DNA of 28,537 nt from Endomicrobiellum devescovinae (GTDB lineage Bacteria > Elusimicrobiota > Endomicrobiia > Endomicrobiales > Endomicrobiaceae), in assembly GCA_031255495.1 (NCBI GenBank), contig JAIRSK010000052.1, positions 1-28,537 of the forward strand, written 5' to 3'. Below the pieces are notes generated by a model. It made no database searches and had not been told where the DNA came from. It worked only from the letters and a program-made list of their open reading frames with translations. Position numbers and translations under genes: made by a program. Below are positions 7,835-16,216 of this stretch, one piece after another; positions within the stretch are counted from its first letter, which is position 1; every line of letters starts with the position of its first letter.

Positions 7835-8939
7835 ATGGGAGCAATTTGTAACTTAACAAAAGTACTATTAATTCTTATTATTTCTGGTTTTTTAGTATTT
7901 ACGGGAAAAACAAGAGTAGCAGCAGATGCAGGAACATCTGCTGACTCTAGTATATTAAATAATGAGTATAGGATTGGGACATTAGTAAGTACACAATCTG
8001 CTGGGTTTGAACTGTTGATAGCTACGGTGACACCGCACTCTGCAAGTGTAAATATAGGATTAAATTATTTAAACTCACTGATAACAGCTGACTTGACAAT
8101 GCCTAAAGTTGAAGAAGCTAAAGGTATTGAGTATTACATACTAGATGATAGACTGGCAGAGAAAATTGATGCTACTAGAATACAAACTTTAGAGCGTGAC
8201 GACTACTATAATGTTCTGGTCACCAACAGGCTAGTTCTAAAGCTTTCTTGGTTTAATAATAACAGCAGAGTTGCGCGAGTTTGGCATATGGATATTGGCG
8301 CTCTGAATAATGGTATAGAAAATTCTTACCCAAAACTAACATATCTTGCTGGTGGAGAGAGTCTGGCTAAGAGTAGAAAATTATCAGAGATAGAGCCTAA
8401 GTATATGATTGACGAAGTGCTAGCTTGTTAAGCAAGAAGTTTTCAAGACTGATTGCCCATCAGCAACGGATTACACCCAGAAGCGCTTTAAAGTCATCGG
8501 TTCTTTTTCTGTATTGTGCAAATATCCAATTACAGTTCCAGTGTTGGTGAAAGGGATTGGTTCTGGTATAGTAACTCTTAGCGATTTTGATTGCAATAAT
8601 GCAGAAGATATGGATGGAATTAGAGTTTTTGTTCCAGCAATAAAAAAAGGCGAAGTTACAACAGAGCAGTTTAAGATGCAGCTAAAAAGAAATGATGCAG
8701 TTCTTAGAGGAGTTGTTAAAACTTTTGAGAGAGGACAGCAAATTGATCCAAACTTTGGGCGTTATTCACTACTGAAAGCAGAACCAGAAGTGTCTGATGA
8801 TGTTAATTTTTTTGACACAGATCCATCATTACCATTCTTGAAACGTATGAAAATCTTGTTTAAGTTCTTAAAACGTTCTATAAAAACTAAGTCTATTGAT
8901 AGAGAGAATCCGATTGAGATTGACATATACGGGAAGTGA
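7835..8939 (+). pseudogene. Frameshifted gene for an exported protein of unknown function
   Basis: Two open frames join into one gene of about 367 codons. The first (7835-8431) starts at ATG after AAGGGAGA and has a hydrophobic signal segment (LLILIISGFLVF) followed by a small-residue region (VAADAGTSADSS), typical of Sec export. It stops at TAA 8429-8431. The second frame is open from 8424 to TGA 8939 and continues smoothly, with LVKQEVFKTDC following LAC. The codon phase difference equals one inserted base (or two lost), and the seam lies about 8420-8430. An internal TTG at 8514 has no ribosome binding site, so the second half is unlikely to be a separate gene. The product is not recognised. 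The 3' end overlaps the convergent acetyltransferase gene by 47 bases. Confidence 0.7.
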
Positions 8940-9372
8940 GTCTATTGTCATAGAAAAGGTGCAAAATAGGATATGGAAGACTGAAAGAATCAAATTCGTC
9001 CCTTTTTACAATCTTAAATCCAAGTTTCTTATAAAAGCTAAAAGCTTTTTGATTTTGTTCGTTTACCGAGACCTTTTTTAGATTCAAATCTTTGATTGCA
9101 TAAATTATAAGATTTTTACCTAAACCCTTGCCAAAATATTCTGGGTCAATAAAAAGAGATTCTATTTCATTGTCAGAAACTCCCATAAAACCAAGAATTG
9201 TGCCAGCTTTTTTAATTCCAAAGATTTTCATATTTGGCAAAATTCTGTAAAGTGTACTTTTTATTAGCTCAAAATCTTTTTCTTTTATAAAAAAATGTGT
9301 TGCTTTAACAGACTTTTCCCATACAATCATTACATCCTTATAATCAGCTTTGCTTAATAATTCTATTTTCAT
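8893..9372 (-). CDS. GNAT-family acetyltransferase, YjaB-like
   Basis: An acetyl-CoA-dependent N-acetyltransferase of 159 residues. The chosen start is ATG 9372, preceded by AAAGGA at six-base spacing; an upstream extension to 9417 lacks such a site. GNAT landmarks are visible: ESLFIDPEYFGKGLGKNLI (beta4 and the acetyl-CoA pyrophosphate loop, Q/RxxGxG-type) and SVNEQNQKAFSFYKKLGF (motif B). The final PYPILHLFY and the early VWEKSVKATHFFI match the E. coli YjaB pattern as I remember it. About 14 extra residues follow the usual family end (NRLTSRICQSQSDSLYQ) and lie antisense to the neighbouring pseudogene, so the original stop may have been lost. The substrate is unknown. Confidence 0.88.
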   Translation of the reverse strand: MKIELLSKADYKDVMIVWEKSVKATHFFIKEKDFELIKSTLYRILPNMKIFGIKKAGTILGFMGVSDNEIESLFIDPEYFGKGLGKNLIIYAIKDLNLKKVSVNEQNQKAFSFYKKLGFKIVKRDEFDSFSLPYPILHLFYDNRLTSRICQSQSDSLYQ

Positions 9373-9492
9373 TTCAAATCCTTTCAAATCCTTCAACTCT
9401 TTTTCTTGATAAAACAAACTAAACTATGCTAGCATTCTTACGGGAAAATTTAAAATTGCTGCGTCGGAAACAAATTAAAATAGGACTATTAA

Positions 9493-10950
9493 ATGATTAT
9501 AAAAATCTTTTCAAACTTTATCAATCATGATTTTCATACCGTCATAGCAGTCGGAATTTACATCGCATTAGCTTTTGGAACAAGCGCACACATACTGCTA
9601 CACAAAAATGATGTTAGAAGCGCAATAGGTTGGATAGCATTGGTTTTTTTATCGCCGTTTATCGGAACTATCCTTTATATTTTTCTTGGAATCAATAGAG
9701 TAAAAAGAAAAGGCAGCCGCTTAAGGAAAAAGATAAACTTGTCAGAAAAATATTCCTATGAGATAATAAATAATATTTTTGAAAACTTGCCTATAAACTA
9801 CAAACAATTCATAACATTTGGACATAATATATATCCTCAAGCATTTGCTTTTAGCAACTCTATTGAACCTTTGCAAAATGGCGTTGAGGCTTATCCTAAA
9901 ATGTTAAAAGCCATAAAGAGCGCAAAGAAAGAGGTTTTAATTTCAAGCTATATATTTGATTATGATAGTGAGACAGTTAAATTTATTGACGCTTTTAAAA
10001 CTGCTGTTAAAAATGGAGCTTCAGTAAAAGTTTTAGTAGATGGTATTGGAACTTTAAAATTTTTCCACCGTTCTATAGAGAAAAGATTATCCGAGATCCA
10101 CGGCGTTGAATGCGGAGTATTCTTGCCGCCTCATATTCCTATATCTATGCCTTTTGTAAACCTAAGAAACCATAGAAAAATGATGATAGTTGACGGAAAG
10201 ACTGCATTTTTTGGAGGCATGAACCTTTCAAAAAAAAATATTTTTACGCACAACTTAAAAGACGGAATCTTAGACATAACATTTGAGGTTAAAGGTTCAG
10301 TTATAGAGCAAATGGCGGAAATTTTTGAGGATGACTGGGAATTTGCCGTAGGTGTAAAATTTCAATCTTTTGCAAGGACTGTCAATCATACCAAAGAGGG
10401 GACAATTCCAGTAAGAATTATCCCTGACGGTCCTGACAATAAACACGGAATAATAGAACTTATAATTACAGGAGCGATAAATGCTGCGGTAAAAAAAATT
10501 CTTATAGTAACTCCATATTTCCTTCCAGAAAACAATATTTTAACTGCAATTGAAATGGCAGCGATGAAAGATGTTGACGTAGAAATAATAACACCGGGAA
10601 AGAGCGACCATAAAATTTTAAATTATGCGGTTGAGTCAAATTTTTTGCGATTGATAGAAAGTGGAGTAAAAATATATCGTACACCTTACCCTTTTGATCA
10701 CAGTAAGATTTTTATAGTTGACAACGAGTGGGTATTTGTCGGTTCAGCAAATTGGGACGAGAGAAGTTTTAAGCTTAACTTTGAATCCAACATGGAAATA
10801 TTCAGTAAAAACTTGGCAAAAAAACTTACTGAGATTGCTGAAGAAAAAAAGAAAAATGCTAAACTTACAACCGCTTATGAATGTAAGCAATTGCCATTTT
10901 TAAAACGCATTAGAAATAATGCTTACAGATTGCTGACGCCTTACAGCTAA
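9493..10950 (+). CDS. cls: Cardiolipin synthase (phospholipase D superfamily)
   Basis: A membrane enzyme that condenses phosphatidylglycerol to cardiolipin. The 485-residue length is standard for bacterial Cls. Two N-terminal membrane helices (about residues 16-36 and 43-65) anchor it. Two HKD catalytic motifs are intact: His227, Lys229, Asp234 in HRKMMIVDGK, and His403, Lys405, Asp410 in HSKIFIVDNE. Each is followed by the usual GGMN or GSAN. AGGA precedes ATG 9493 at seven-base spacing. It is divergent from the acetyltransferase and its last codon overlaps the end of the convergent small gene at 10947. A second PLD-type function cannot be excluded, but the N-terminal helices favour Cls. Confidence 0.94.
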   Translation: MIIKIFSNFINHDFHTVIAVGIYIALAFGTSAHILLHKNDVRSAIGWIALVFLSPFIGTILYIFLGINRVKRKGSRLRKKINLSEKYSYEIINNIFENLPINYKQFITFGHNIYPQAFAFSNSIEPLQNGVEAYPKMLKAIKSAKKEVLISSYIFDYDSETVKFIDAFKTAVKNGASVKVLVDGIGTLKFFHRSIEKRLSEIHGVECGVFLPPHIPISMPFVNLRNHRKMMIVDGKTAFFGGMNLSKKNIFTHNLKDGILDITFEVKGSVIEQMAEIFEDDWEFAVGVKFQSFARTVNHTKEGTIPVRIIPDGPDNKHGIIELIITGAINAAVKKILIVTPYFLPENNILTAIEMAAMKDVDVEIITPGKSDHKILNYAVESNFLRLIESGVKIYRTPYPFDHSKIFIVDNEWVFVGSANWDERSFKLNFESNMEIFSKNLAKKLTEIAEEKKKNAKLTTAYECKQLPFLKRIRNNAYRLLTPYS

Positions 10951-11192
10951 ATTGTTACAAATTTAGCTTTTACACCGTCTAAAGTTTCAAATTTTGCAAG
11001 CAGTGGTTTTATTAATTTTTCTTCGGAGACTATCTCTAAGATTATAAGACCTTTATCAGAGCAAGAATCTGAAGAACTATCATGAATGCCAAGCCTTGTT
11101 CTTATTTGACAGCCAGAACTTGTTAGGGTTTCTTGAATTTTTACAGCACAAGAGTTTCTTTTTTCTACCGATAAAATTAAGATATTTGCCAC
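10947..11192 (-). CDS. ACT-like small regulator, TM1266 family
   Basis: An 81-residue protein begins at GTG 11192 with a very strong GGGAGG site five bases before it. The layout is a beta-alpha-beta-beta-alpha-beta ACT-like fold: ILILSVEKR, a helix through VKIQETL, RTRLGIHD, GLIILEIVS, a helix LIKPLLAKFETL, and the closing strand GVKAKFVTI. The pattern, including RLGI followed by a short variable loop and the final DGVKAKFV, resembles the TM1266 family annotated as putative iron-only hydrogenase system regulators. No hydrogenase gene is in the window, so that role is only the family label. It is the last gene of the minus-strand chain starting at 13155, 33 bases after the deacetylase, and its stop overlaps the cls stop. 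Confidence 0.75.
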   Translation of the reverse strand: MANILILSVEKRNSCAVKIQETLTSSGCQIRTRLGIHDSSSDSCSDKGLIILEIVSEEKLIKPLLAKFETLDGVKAKFVTI

Positions 11193-11225
11193 AGAAACCT
11201 CCCGAGATTCAAACTTAAACGCCTA

Positions 11226-11903
11226 TTAAATTTTTTGTTTTAGATTTAAAAGCTCGCTTACAGTAACAATCTCGTATCCTTCCGCCCTAATTTCATCTAT
11301 AAAATCTCCAAGAAAGGACAAAATTTTATCATTTTTAGGCAAGTCGTGCATCAAAAAAATTGCTCCGTTCTTGATAGCTTGTTTATATTTTATATACATT
11401 TCTTGAGCTGATACATTTTCCCAATCCATGCCGAAGCTCCAATTTATCACATAATATCCTTGCTTTTGGGCGACTTCCAGTCCTTCAGGTTTTGAATATC
11501 CGTATGGAAACCTCATCAAATATGTGTCAACTCCTAACTTGTCTTTTATTACCTTTTTTGCTTGTAAGATTTCTCTTTCCATCTTGCTTATCTTATCAGC
11601 GACTTTGTAAGAGTAAAAATTGACATGCTCATATGTGTGGTTACCTATTTCATGACCATCAGCAACAACCTCTTTTGCTGTTTCTGTATCATTTCCTACT
11701 CTAATGCCCAGCATGAAAAATGTAGCTTTGACATTCTTTTCTTTAAGAATTTCTAAAACTCTTTTTGTGGCTTTTCCCGGACCATCGTCAAAAGTCAACG
11801 CTACTTTCATTACTCCGGGATAACCGTTTGCATAAAAAGTCTTTGCGTTAGAAAAACATGCAAACAAACAAATTACAGTAAAAACAATATTAATTTTTTT
11901 CAT
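11226..11903 (-). CDS. Polysaccharide deacetylase (NodB/CE4 family), exported
   Basis: A metal-dependent carbohydrate esterase that removes N- or O-acetyl groups from envelope polysaccharides, often peptidoglycan. ATG 11903 is chosen because it overlaps the TGA of the upstream gene as ATGA, indicating translational coupling; an ATG nine bases earlier is possible. The first 20 residues form a signal peptide (MKKINIVFTVICLFACFSNA), so the enzyme acts outside the cytoplasm. CE4 motifs are complete: TFDDGP with Asp39 and Asp40, the His89-x3-His93 metal pair in HTYEH, RFPYG at 131-135, DWEN near 160, and LMHD with His186. Length is 225 residues. Context with lipid and protease genes points to envelope maintenance; the actual substrate is not known. 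Confidence 0.93.
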   Translation of the reverse strand: MKKINIVFTVICLFACFSNAKTFYANGYPGVMKVALTFDDGPGKATKRVLEILKEKNVKATFFMLGIRVGNDTETAKEVVADGHEIGNHTYEHVNFYSYKVADKISKMEREILQAKKVIKDKLGVDTYLMRFPYGYSKPEGLEVAQKQGYYVINWSFGMDWENVSAQEMYIKYKQAIKNGAIFLMHDLPKNDKILSFLGDFIDEIRAEGYEIVTVSELLNLKQKI

Positions 11904-12493
11904 TTTGTCCATATTATTACGCTTGAAATTGCTGTTAAAACTCCAGCGTTAATTATCTGCATCCAAAAATTATCGTTCAACTTCCAAGGAATTGCTTCAA
12001 TTAAAGTAGCGGCAATAGCGCCTATTAAAGCAAACTGTATATTAAAAAGAAACAAACCAATTATAAAACATACAGTAAAACAAGCAAAACTTCCTTCTAG
12101 GCTTTTGCTAGTAAAAATTTTATGCCTGCCTATTGTTCTGCCGACTAAAGCTGCTGCTGCGTCTCCAAACGCAAGATACAAAAGACTTGCAAATACCATA
12201 CTTTTATTAGGAAATAATACTATTGCTATAAATGCACCTGATAAAGTCCAAATTACACCACTTATTTTCTCAGCTTCTTCAGATCTGTAAAACCCTTTAA
12301 AATTGTTCTTAAAAAAATCGTTAACCTTAGGAAACTTAAACCGTATATACTCCAGTAAAATAACAATACTCATCGCTACTGCAAGACCCAAGACAACAAT
12401 ATTTTTTGGCAAATACCAATATCCAAAAACATAAAGTAGCGATAATAAATGGACCGTTTTTCTTTTTATTTCGTCTTTTGGAATGCAAGCCAT
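11900..12493 (-). CDS. CTP-dependent lipid kinase family membrane protein (Dgk1/dolichol kinase-like)
   Basis: A 197-residue multi-pass protein of the cytidylyltransferase-like lipid kinase group, which includes eukaryotic dolichol kinase, phytol kinase and yeast Dgk1. The family pattern is visible: the N-terminal RKTVHL (Arg11, Lys12, His15), then FGDAAAALVGRTIGRHKI (Gly110, Asp111) and KSLEGSFACF (Lys130, Ser131, Glu133, Gly134). Hydrophobic helices cover most of the rest. It probably phosphorylates a lipid alcohol such as diacylglycerol or a polyprenol; the sequence does not say which. It overlaps the M50-like gene upstream by 28 bases and the deacetylase downstream by ATGA, so the three are one coupled operon. 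GGAG lies ten bases before ATG 12493. Confidence 0.8.
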   Translation of the reverse strand: MACIPKDEIKRKTVHLLSLLYVFGYWYLPKNIVVLGLAVAMSIVILLEYIRFKFPKVNDFFKNNFKGFYRSEEAEKISGVIWTLSGAFIAIVLFPNKSMVFASLLYLAFGDAAAALVGRTIGRHKIFTSKSLEGSFACFTVCFIIGLFLFNIQFALIGAIAATLIEAIPWKLNDNFWMQIINAGVLTAISSVIIWTK

Positions 12494-13155
12494 ATTTCTT
12501 TTACTCCATTGTATATAAATTTATAGACATTAATTATATTATGGTACGACTGAAAAAAAACATTTTTGATGCTTATCGCATCTTCAAAAGCAAGAGCGGC
12601 AAGCAATGTAAACACTACAATATTAACAGCCAAAATTACAACATAAGAAAAAAATGCTCCATAAACCTTTAAATCCGGCTGCTCTATAGAAAGGATATAA
12701 ACAGTCAAAGCAATATGAAAAGATACAGAAAAGCCTATTAGAAAAAGATAATAACCATACAATTGCTTTATATCCATAAACCAGCCTAAACAAACATAAA
12801 CTATTATAATAGCAAGCGTATATATAGGAAAAAAATATGGCGCAAGCGTTATCCATATATTATCTTTTGTTAAAACAACGCTTCCCGAACTTTCGCCGAC
12901 ATTGAATTTTTTTATTTTTGCCCCGCTTAAAATACCTGCTATTGCGTGGGAAATCTCATGACCAAATATATAAGTTTTTATAGGCTTATAAAGAACTACT
13001 TGAAAAGTTATATAACTAAGAACTCCTATCCAAAAAGGAATATATTCGCCACCTGATGAGATAGAAAAAACCAAGAAATTTTTAGCAAGGGTATATCCCG
13101 CTGCAAAAATTGCAGGAACTGCAATAAAAGCGATGATATTTCTTAAAAATCTCAT
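12466..13155 (-). CDS. M50-like membrane zinc metalloprotease
   Basis: A 229-residue polytopic membrane protein with the zinc-protease signature GHEISHA (His66, Glu67, His70) inside a hydrophobic segment. This is how M50 intramembrane or membrane-embedded proteases are built. About six hydrophobic segments are visible. I do not see the usual second M50 motif with an LDG aspartate, so catalytic status and exact subfamily are uncertain. ATG 13155 has AAGGTG four bases upstream. It is the first gene of the chain leading to the lipid kinase-like gene and the deacetylase, suggesting a shared envelope role. A terminator-like hairpin sits immediately upstream of the ribosome binding site. Confidence 0.8.
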   Translation of the reverse strand: MRFLRNIIAFIAVPAIFAAGYTLAKNFLVFSISSGGEYIPFWIGVLSYITFQVVLYKPIKTYIFGHEISHAIAGILSGAKIKKFNVGESSGSVVLTKDNIWITLAPYFFPIYTLAIIIVYVCLGWFMDIKQLYGYYLFLIGFSVSFHIALTVYILSIEQPDLKVYGAFFSYVVILAVNIVVFTLLAALAFEDAISIKNVFFQSYHNIINVYKFIYNGVKEIWLAFQKTK

Positions 13156-13165
13156 TGTACACCTT

Positions 13166-13213
13166 AAAAATCGTTCAGGACGATAAACTAAACCTAGCCA
13201 TCATCCTGAACGA
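13166..13213 (-). terminator. Terminator after hppA, directly before the M50-like gene
   Basis: On the minus strand, 13200-13213 pairs with 13171-13184 as a 14-bp stem with one G-U-type mismatch, followed by five T (13170-13166). It lies 77 bases beyond the hppA stop and would end that transcript. The T-run runs straight into the AAGGTG ribosome binding site of the next gene, so read-through or attenuation control of the M50-like operon is possible. Confidence 0.7.
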
Positions 13214-13289
13214 ATTATTAACTTTGCTTTGACTTAATTTTTTAACAATGTAATTCTTTTTATACAATCAATAGAGCTTTTAATTTGTG

Positions 13290-15692
13290 TTATTTTGTTT
13301 TCATATCTATGAAAGATTTAACTACAAATATCACAGCAACTACAAAAGACGCTGCTGCGAGAATAGTATTCAATTGTCCTTTTGATGTAAGAGCTAAAGC
13401 AAGCTCTAATGCCAAAAGTCCGAAAAGCGTTGTAAACTTAATTATAGGATTCATTGCAACTGAAGAAGTATCCTTAAACGGATCTCCGACAGTATCGCCT
13501 ACGACAGTAGCTTTGTGAAGTTCCGTGCCTTTTTCGCGTAAGTCAACTTCAACATATTTTTTTGCATTGTCCCAAGCTCCACCGGCATTTGCCATAAATA
13601 TCGCTTGGAAAAGACCAAACAACGCTATGGAAATAAGGTAACCAATAAAAAAGTAAGGCTCAATAAATGCAAATGCAAGAGTTGTAAAAAAGACCACCAT
13701 AAACAAGTTTATCATACCTTTTTGAGCATATATCGTACATATTTCAACAACTTTCTTAGAGTCTTCGGTTGAAGCTTTTTGAGAGTTTCCGTCAAGCTTA
13801 ATATTTCCTTTTATAAACTCAACAGCTTTGTAAGCTCCGCTGGTTACTGCATGATTTGAAGCTCCGGTAAACCAATAAATTATTGATCCTCCTGCTATTA
13901 ACCCAAGCAAGAAAGGAGCATGCAACAATGAAAGATTTGCTAGTCCTGTTGTAAGACCGTCTGTAAGCATAACTATTGTAGAGAAAATCATAGTAGTAGC
14001 TCCGACTACAGCCGTTCCTATAAGAACAGGCTTTGCAGTAGCTTTAAATGTGTTTCCAGCACCATCATTTTCTTCAAGCAACAATTTTGATTTGTCAAAA
14101 ACAGGCTTAAATCCGAAATCTTTCTCTATTTCTTTATCTACGTTAGAAATATTTTCAATCAAAGACAATTCATAAACCGACTGAGCATTGTCAGTAACAG
14201 GTCCGTAAGAGTCCACAGCGATTGTTACAGGTCCCATGCCTAAGAATCCAAAAGCTACAAGACCAAAAGCAAACACCGCAGGAGCAATCATAATTTCTCC
14301 AAGACCTAAGGAGCTTATTGCATAAGCCGAGCCCATAAGAACTATAATTGCAACACCCATCCAGTATGCACTAAAATTCCCCGCTGTAAGACCTGAAAGA
14401 ACATTAAGAGAGGCTCCTCCGTGTCTTGAAGAATTAACAACATTCTGGACAAAGGCACTTTTTACCGAAGTAAATACTTTTACAATTTCAGGTATAACTG
14501 CGCCTGCTATTGTTCCGCAGCTTATAATAAGCGAAAGTTTCCACCAGAGAGTTCCGTCCCCCAAATCACCTATAACAAGCTTTGAAACAACAAAAGTCAA
14601 AGCTATTGAAACTATTGAAGTTATCCATACAAGAGAAGTTAAAGGCGCCTCAAAATTCATTTTGTCAGCAAGAGCAAACTTAATTTTTGATATTGCCGAA
14701 TTTATCCAATAAGAAACCGCACTTGATATAAGCATTATCAAACGCATTACAAAAATCCAAACCAAAAGTTTAACTTGTAAAACAGGGTCGCTTACAGCCA
14801 AAATTATAAACGTTACCAAAGCTACGCCAGTAACGCCGTAAGTTTCAAATCCGTCAGCAGTAGGTCCTACGGAATCACCGGCGTTGTCACCCGTACAATC
14901 AGCTATAACTCCGGGGTTTCTTGCATCATCTTCTTTAATGTTAAACACAATTTTCATCAAGTCAGAACCAATATCTGCGATCTTTGTAAATATTCCACCT
15001 GCTATTCTAAGAACTGAAGCTCCTAGAGACTCTCCTATTGCAAATCCTATAAAGCAAGCACCTGCAAAATCTGAAGGAATAAACAAAAGAATCACAAGCA
15101 TTATCAAAAGTTCAATGCTTATAAGAAGCATTCCGATGCTCATACCCGCTCGAAGAGGAATTGCATATAAAGGATACGGCTTTCCTTTCAGGCTTGCAAA
15201 AGCAGTTCTTGAATTTGCGAAAGTGTTGATTCTCATACCAAACCACGCTACGGTGTAACTTCCAAGAATTCCTATAATACTGCATAAAACAATTGTCGCC
15301 ACTTTTACTGTGGTAAAATGTTCTAGCCAACCAAAATACACAACTATAATAAGAGCGAGAAACAGTTCAAGAATGATTATAAACTTACCTTGCGTTACAA
15401 GATAGGTTTTACAAGTTTCATATATAAGTTCAGAAATGTCTTTCATTGAACTGTGTACAGGAAGTTTTTTTATGCTTAAAAAGTGGCAGATGCCAAACAT
15501 CAAACCAAAAAAACACACTACAAAACCAAACATCAAAAGAGACTTTCCATTTACTGCATTCCCAAAAAAACTGACCAAAGACAAATCAGGAACTACTAAG
15601 TTCGCTTCGCTTGCCAATGCACGGCTTATACACGCTGTTAGTACGGCAAATAGTGCGGCAATTTTCTTAAACGATAACACTCTGCTTAACAT
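13290..15692 (-). CDS. hppA: Membrane-bound ion-pumping pyrophosphatase, divergent K+-independent type
   Basis: Hydrolyses PPi in the membrane and uses the energy to pump H+ (or Na+). The protein has 800 residues against about 650-750 in most family members, and about 16 hydrophobic segments including a signal-like N terminus. Catalytic loops are recognisable but divergent: Asp240, Asp244 and Lys247 in ADIGSDLMK, EDDARNPGVIADCTGDNAGD (254-273), GPTADGFETYG, GPVTDNAQSVYEL (about 497-509), GGAWDNAKK (704-712) and KATVVGDTVGDPFKD. Lys550 in GNTFKATAK occupies the position that makes canonical enzymes K+-independent. GGGGA precedes ATG 15692. It follows mazG by 14 bases, and both concern pyrophosphate-releasing chemistry. 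Which ion is pumped is inference. Confidence 0.94.
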   Translation of the reverse strand: MLSRVLSFKKIAALFAVLTACISRALASEANLVVPDLSLVSFFGNAVNGKSLLMFGFVVCFFGLMFGICHFLSIKKLPVHSSMKDISELIYETCKTYLVTQGKFIIILELFLALIIVVYFGWLEHFTTVKVATIVLCSIIGILGSYTVAWFGMRINTFANSRTAFASLKGKPYPLYAIPLRAGMSIGMLLISIELLIMLVILLFIPSDFAGACFIGFAIGESLGASVLRIAGGIFTKIADIGSDLMKIVFNIKEDDARNPGVIADCTGDNAGDSVGPTADGFETYGVTGVALVTFIILAVSDPVLQVKLLVWIFVMRLIMLISSAVSYWINSAISKIKFALADKMNFEAPLTSLVWITSIVSIALTFVVSKLVIGDLGDGTLWWKLSLIISCGTIAGAVIPEIVKVFTSVKSAFVQNVVNSSRHGGASLNVLSGLTAGNFSAYWMGVAIIVLMGSAYAISSLGLGEIMIAPAVFAFGLVAFGFLGMGPVTIAVDSYGPVTDNAQSVYELSLIENISNVDKEIEKDFGFKPVFDKSKLLLEENDGAGNTFKATAKPVLIGTAVVGATTMIFSTIVMLTDGLTTGLANLSLLHAPFLLGLIAGGSIIYWFTGASNHAVTSGAYKAVEFIKGNIKLDGNSQKASTEDSKKVVEICTIYAQKGMINLFMVVFFTTLAFAFIEPYFFIGYLISIALFGLFQAIFMANAGGAWDNAKKYVEVDLREKGTELHKATVVGDTVGDPFKDTSSVAMNPIIKFTTLFGLLALELALALTSKGQLNTILAAASFVVAVIFVVKSFIDMKTK

Positions 15693-15706
15693 ACAAATCC
15701 CCTATT

Positions 15707-16135
15707 CTATTTTATTACAAACTTACGTCTTTTATTTTCTTTTTTTGCTTTTAAGTTTTTTTCTTTTTCTTTAATCTTTTCCCACATAACTTCTATATCT
15801 TTTGCGTCTTTAACTTTATAATTGCCAAAAATATGAGGATGTCTGCGAAGAAGCTTTTTGTTTAACCTTTCTATAACGCCTGTTATATCAAAATCTTTAT
15901 TTTCTTTGGCAATTTGCGCATGAAAAACGACCTGCAAAAGAATGTCTCCCAATTCTTCTTCAAGATTTTCTTTATCTTTGTTTTTAATGGCTTGTTTAAC
16001 TTCTTCGGCTTCGGAGAAGAGATGTTTCACGAGAGTTTCATGGGTTTGTTCTTTATCCCACATACAACCATTTTTAGAACGCAAGGTTGAAAAGATGCCT
16101 ACAAGCTTATCAAATTCTTTTAAATACTTTTTCAT
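15707..16135 (-). CDS. mazG: MazG-type nucleoside triphosphate pyrophosphohydrolase
   Basis: A cytosolic all-alpha NTP pyrophosphatase that hydrolyses nucleoside triphosphates to monophosphate and PPi, thought to limit damaged nucleotides. It has one MazG domain (142 residues), unlike the two-domain E. coli protein. The signature LRSKNGCMWDKEQTHETL is present. The metal site is SEAEEVKQAI followed by EEELGDILLQVVFHA, and the RRHPHIFG motif follows. The last 25 residues are a lysine/arginine-rich tail. AAGGG lies before ATG 16135. It is 14 bases upstream of hppA, so the PPi product and the PPi-driven pump are made together, an attractive but unproven link. Confidence 0.94.
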   Translation of the reverse strand: MKKYLKEFDKLVGIFSTLRSKNGCMWDKEQTHETLVKHLFSEAEEVKQAIKNKDKENLEEELGDILLQVVFHAQIAKENKDFDITGVIERLNKKLLRRHPHIFGNYKVKDAKDIEVMWEKIKEKEKNLKAKKENKRRKFVIK

Positions 16136-16216
16136 GAAGCCCTTAAAAATAATTACTTATTGCTGATAATTGTATCATTTCTTTTCCTAGTTCTTCAATA
16201 TGTGCAGTTATAACCA

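Noticed and set aside
8514..8939. Independent gene starting at TTG 8514
   Set aside because: There is no ribosome binding site, and its frame extends upstream to 8424 in continuity with the preceding exported-protein frame, so it is the second half of one broken gene.
14884..15258. 124-codon plus-strand frame inside the pyrophosphatase gene
   Set aside because: Antisense shadow of a highly conserved transmembrane gene; the composition mirrors the opposite strand.
15436..15774. 112-codon plus-strand frame across the hppA/mazG junction
   Set aside because: It covers the start and ribosome binding site of hppA and the end of mazG in antisense; its hydrophobic end comes from the reverse of a lysine-rich tail.
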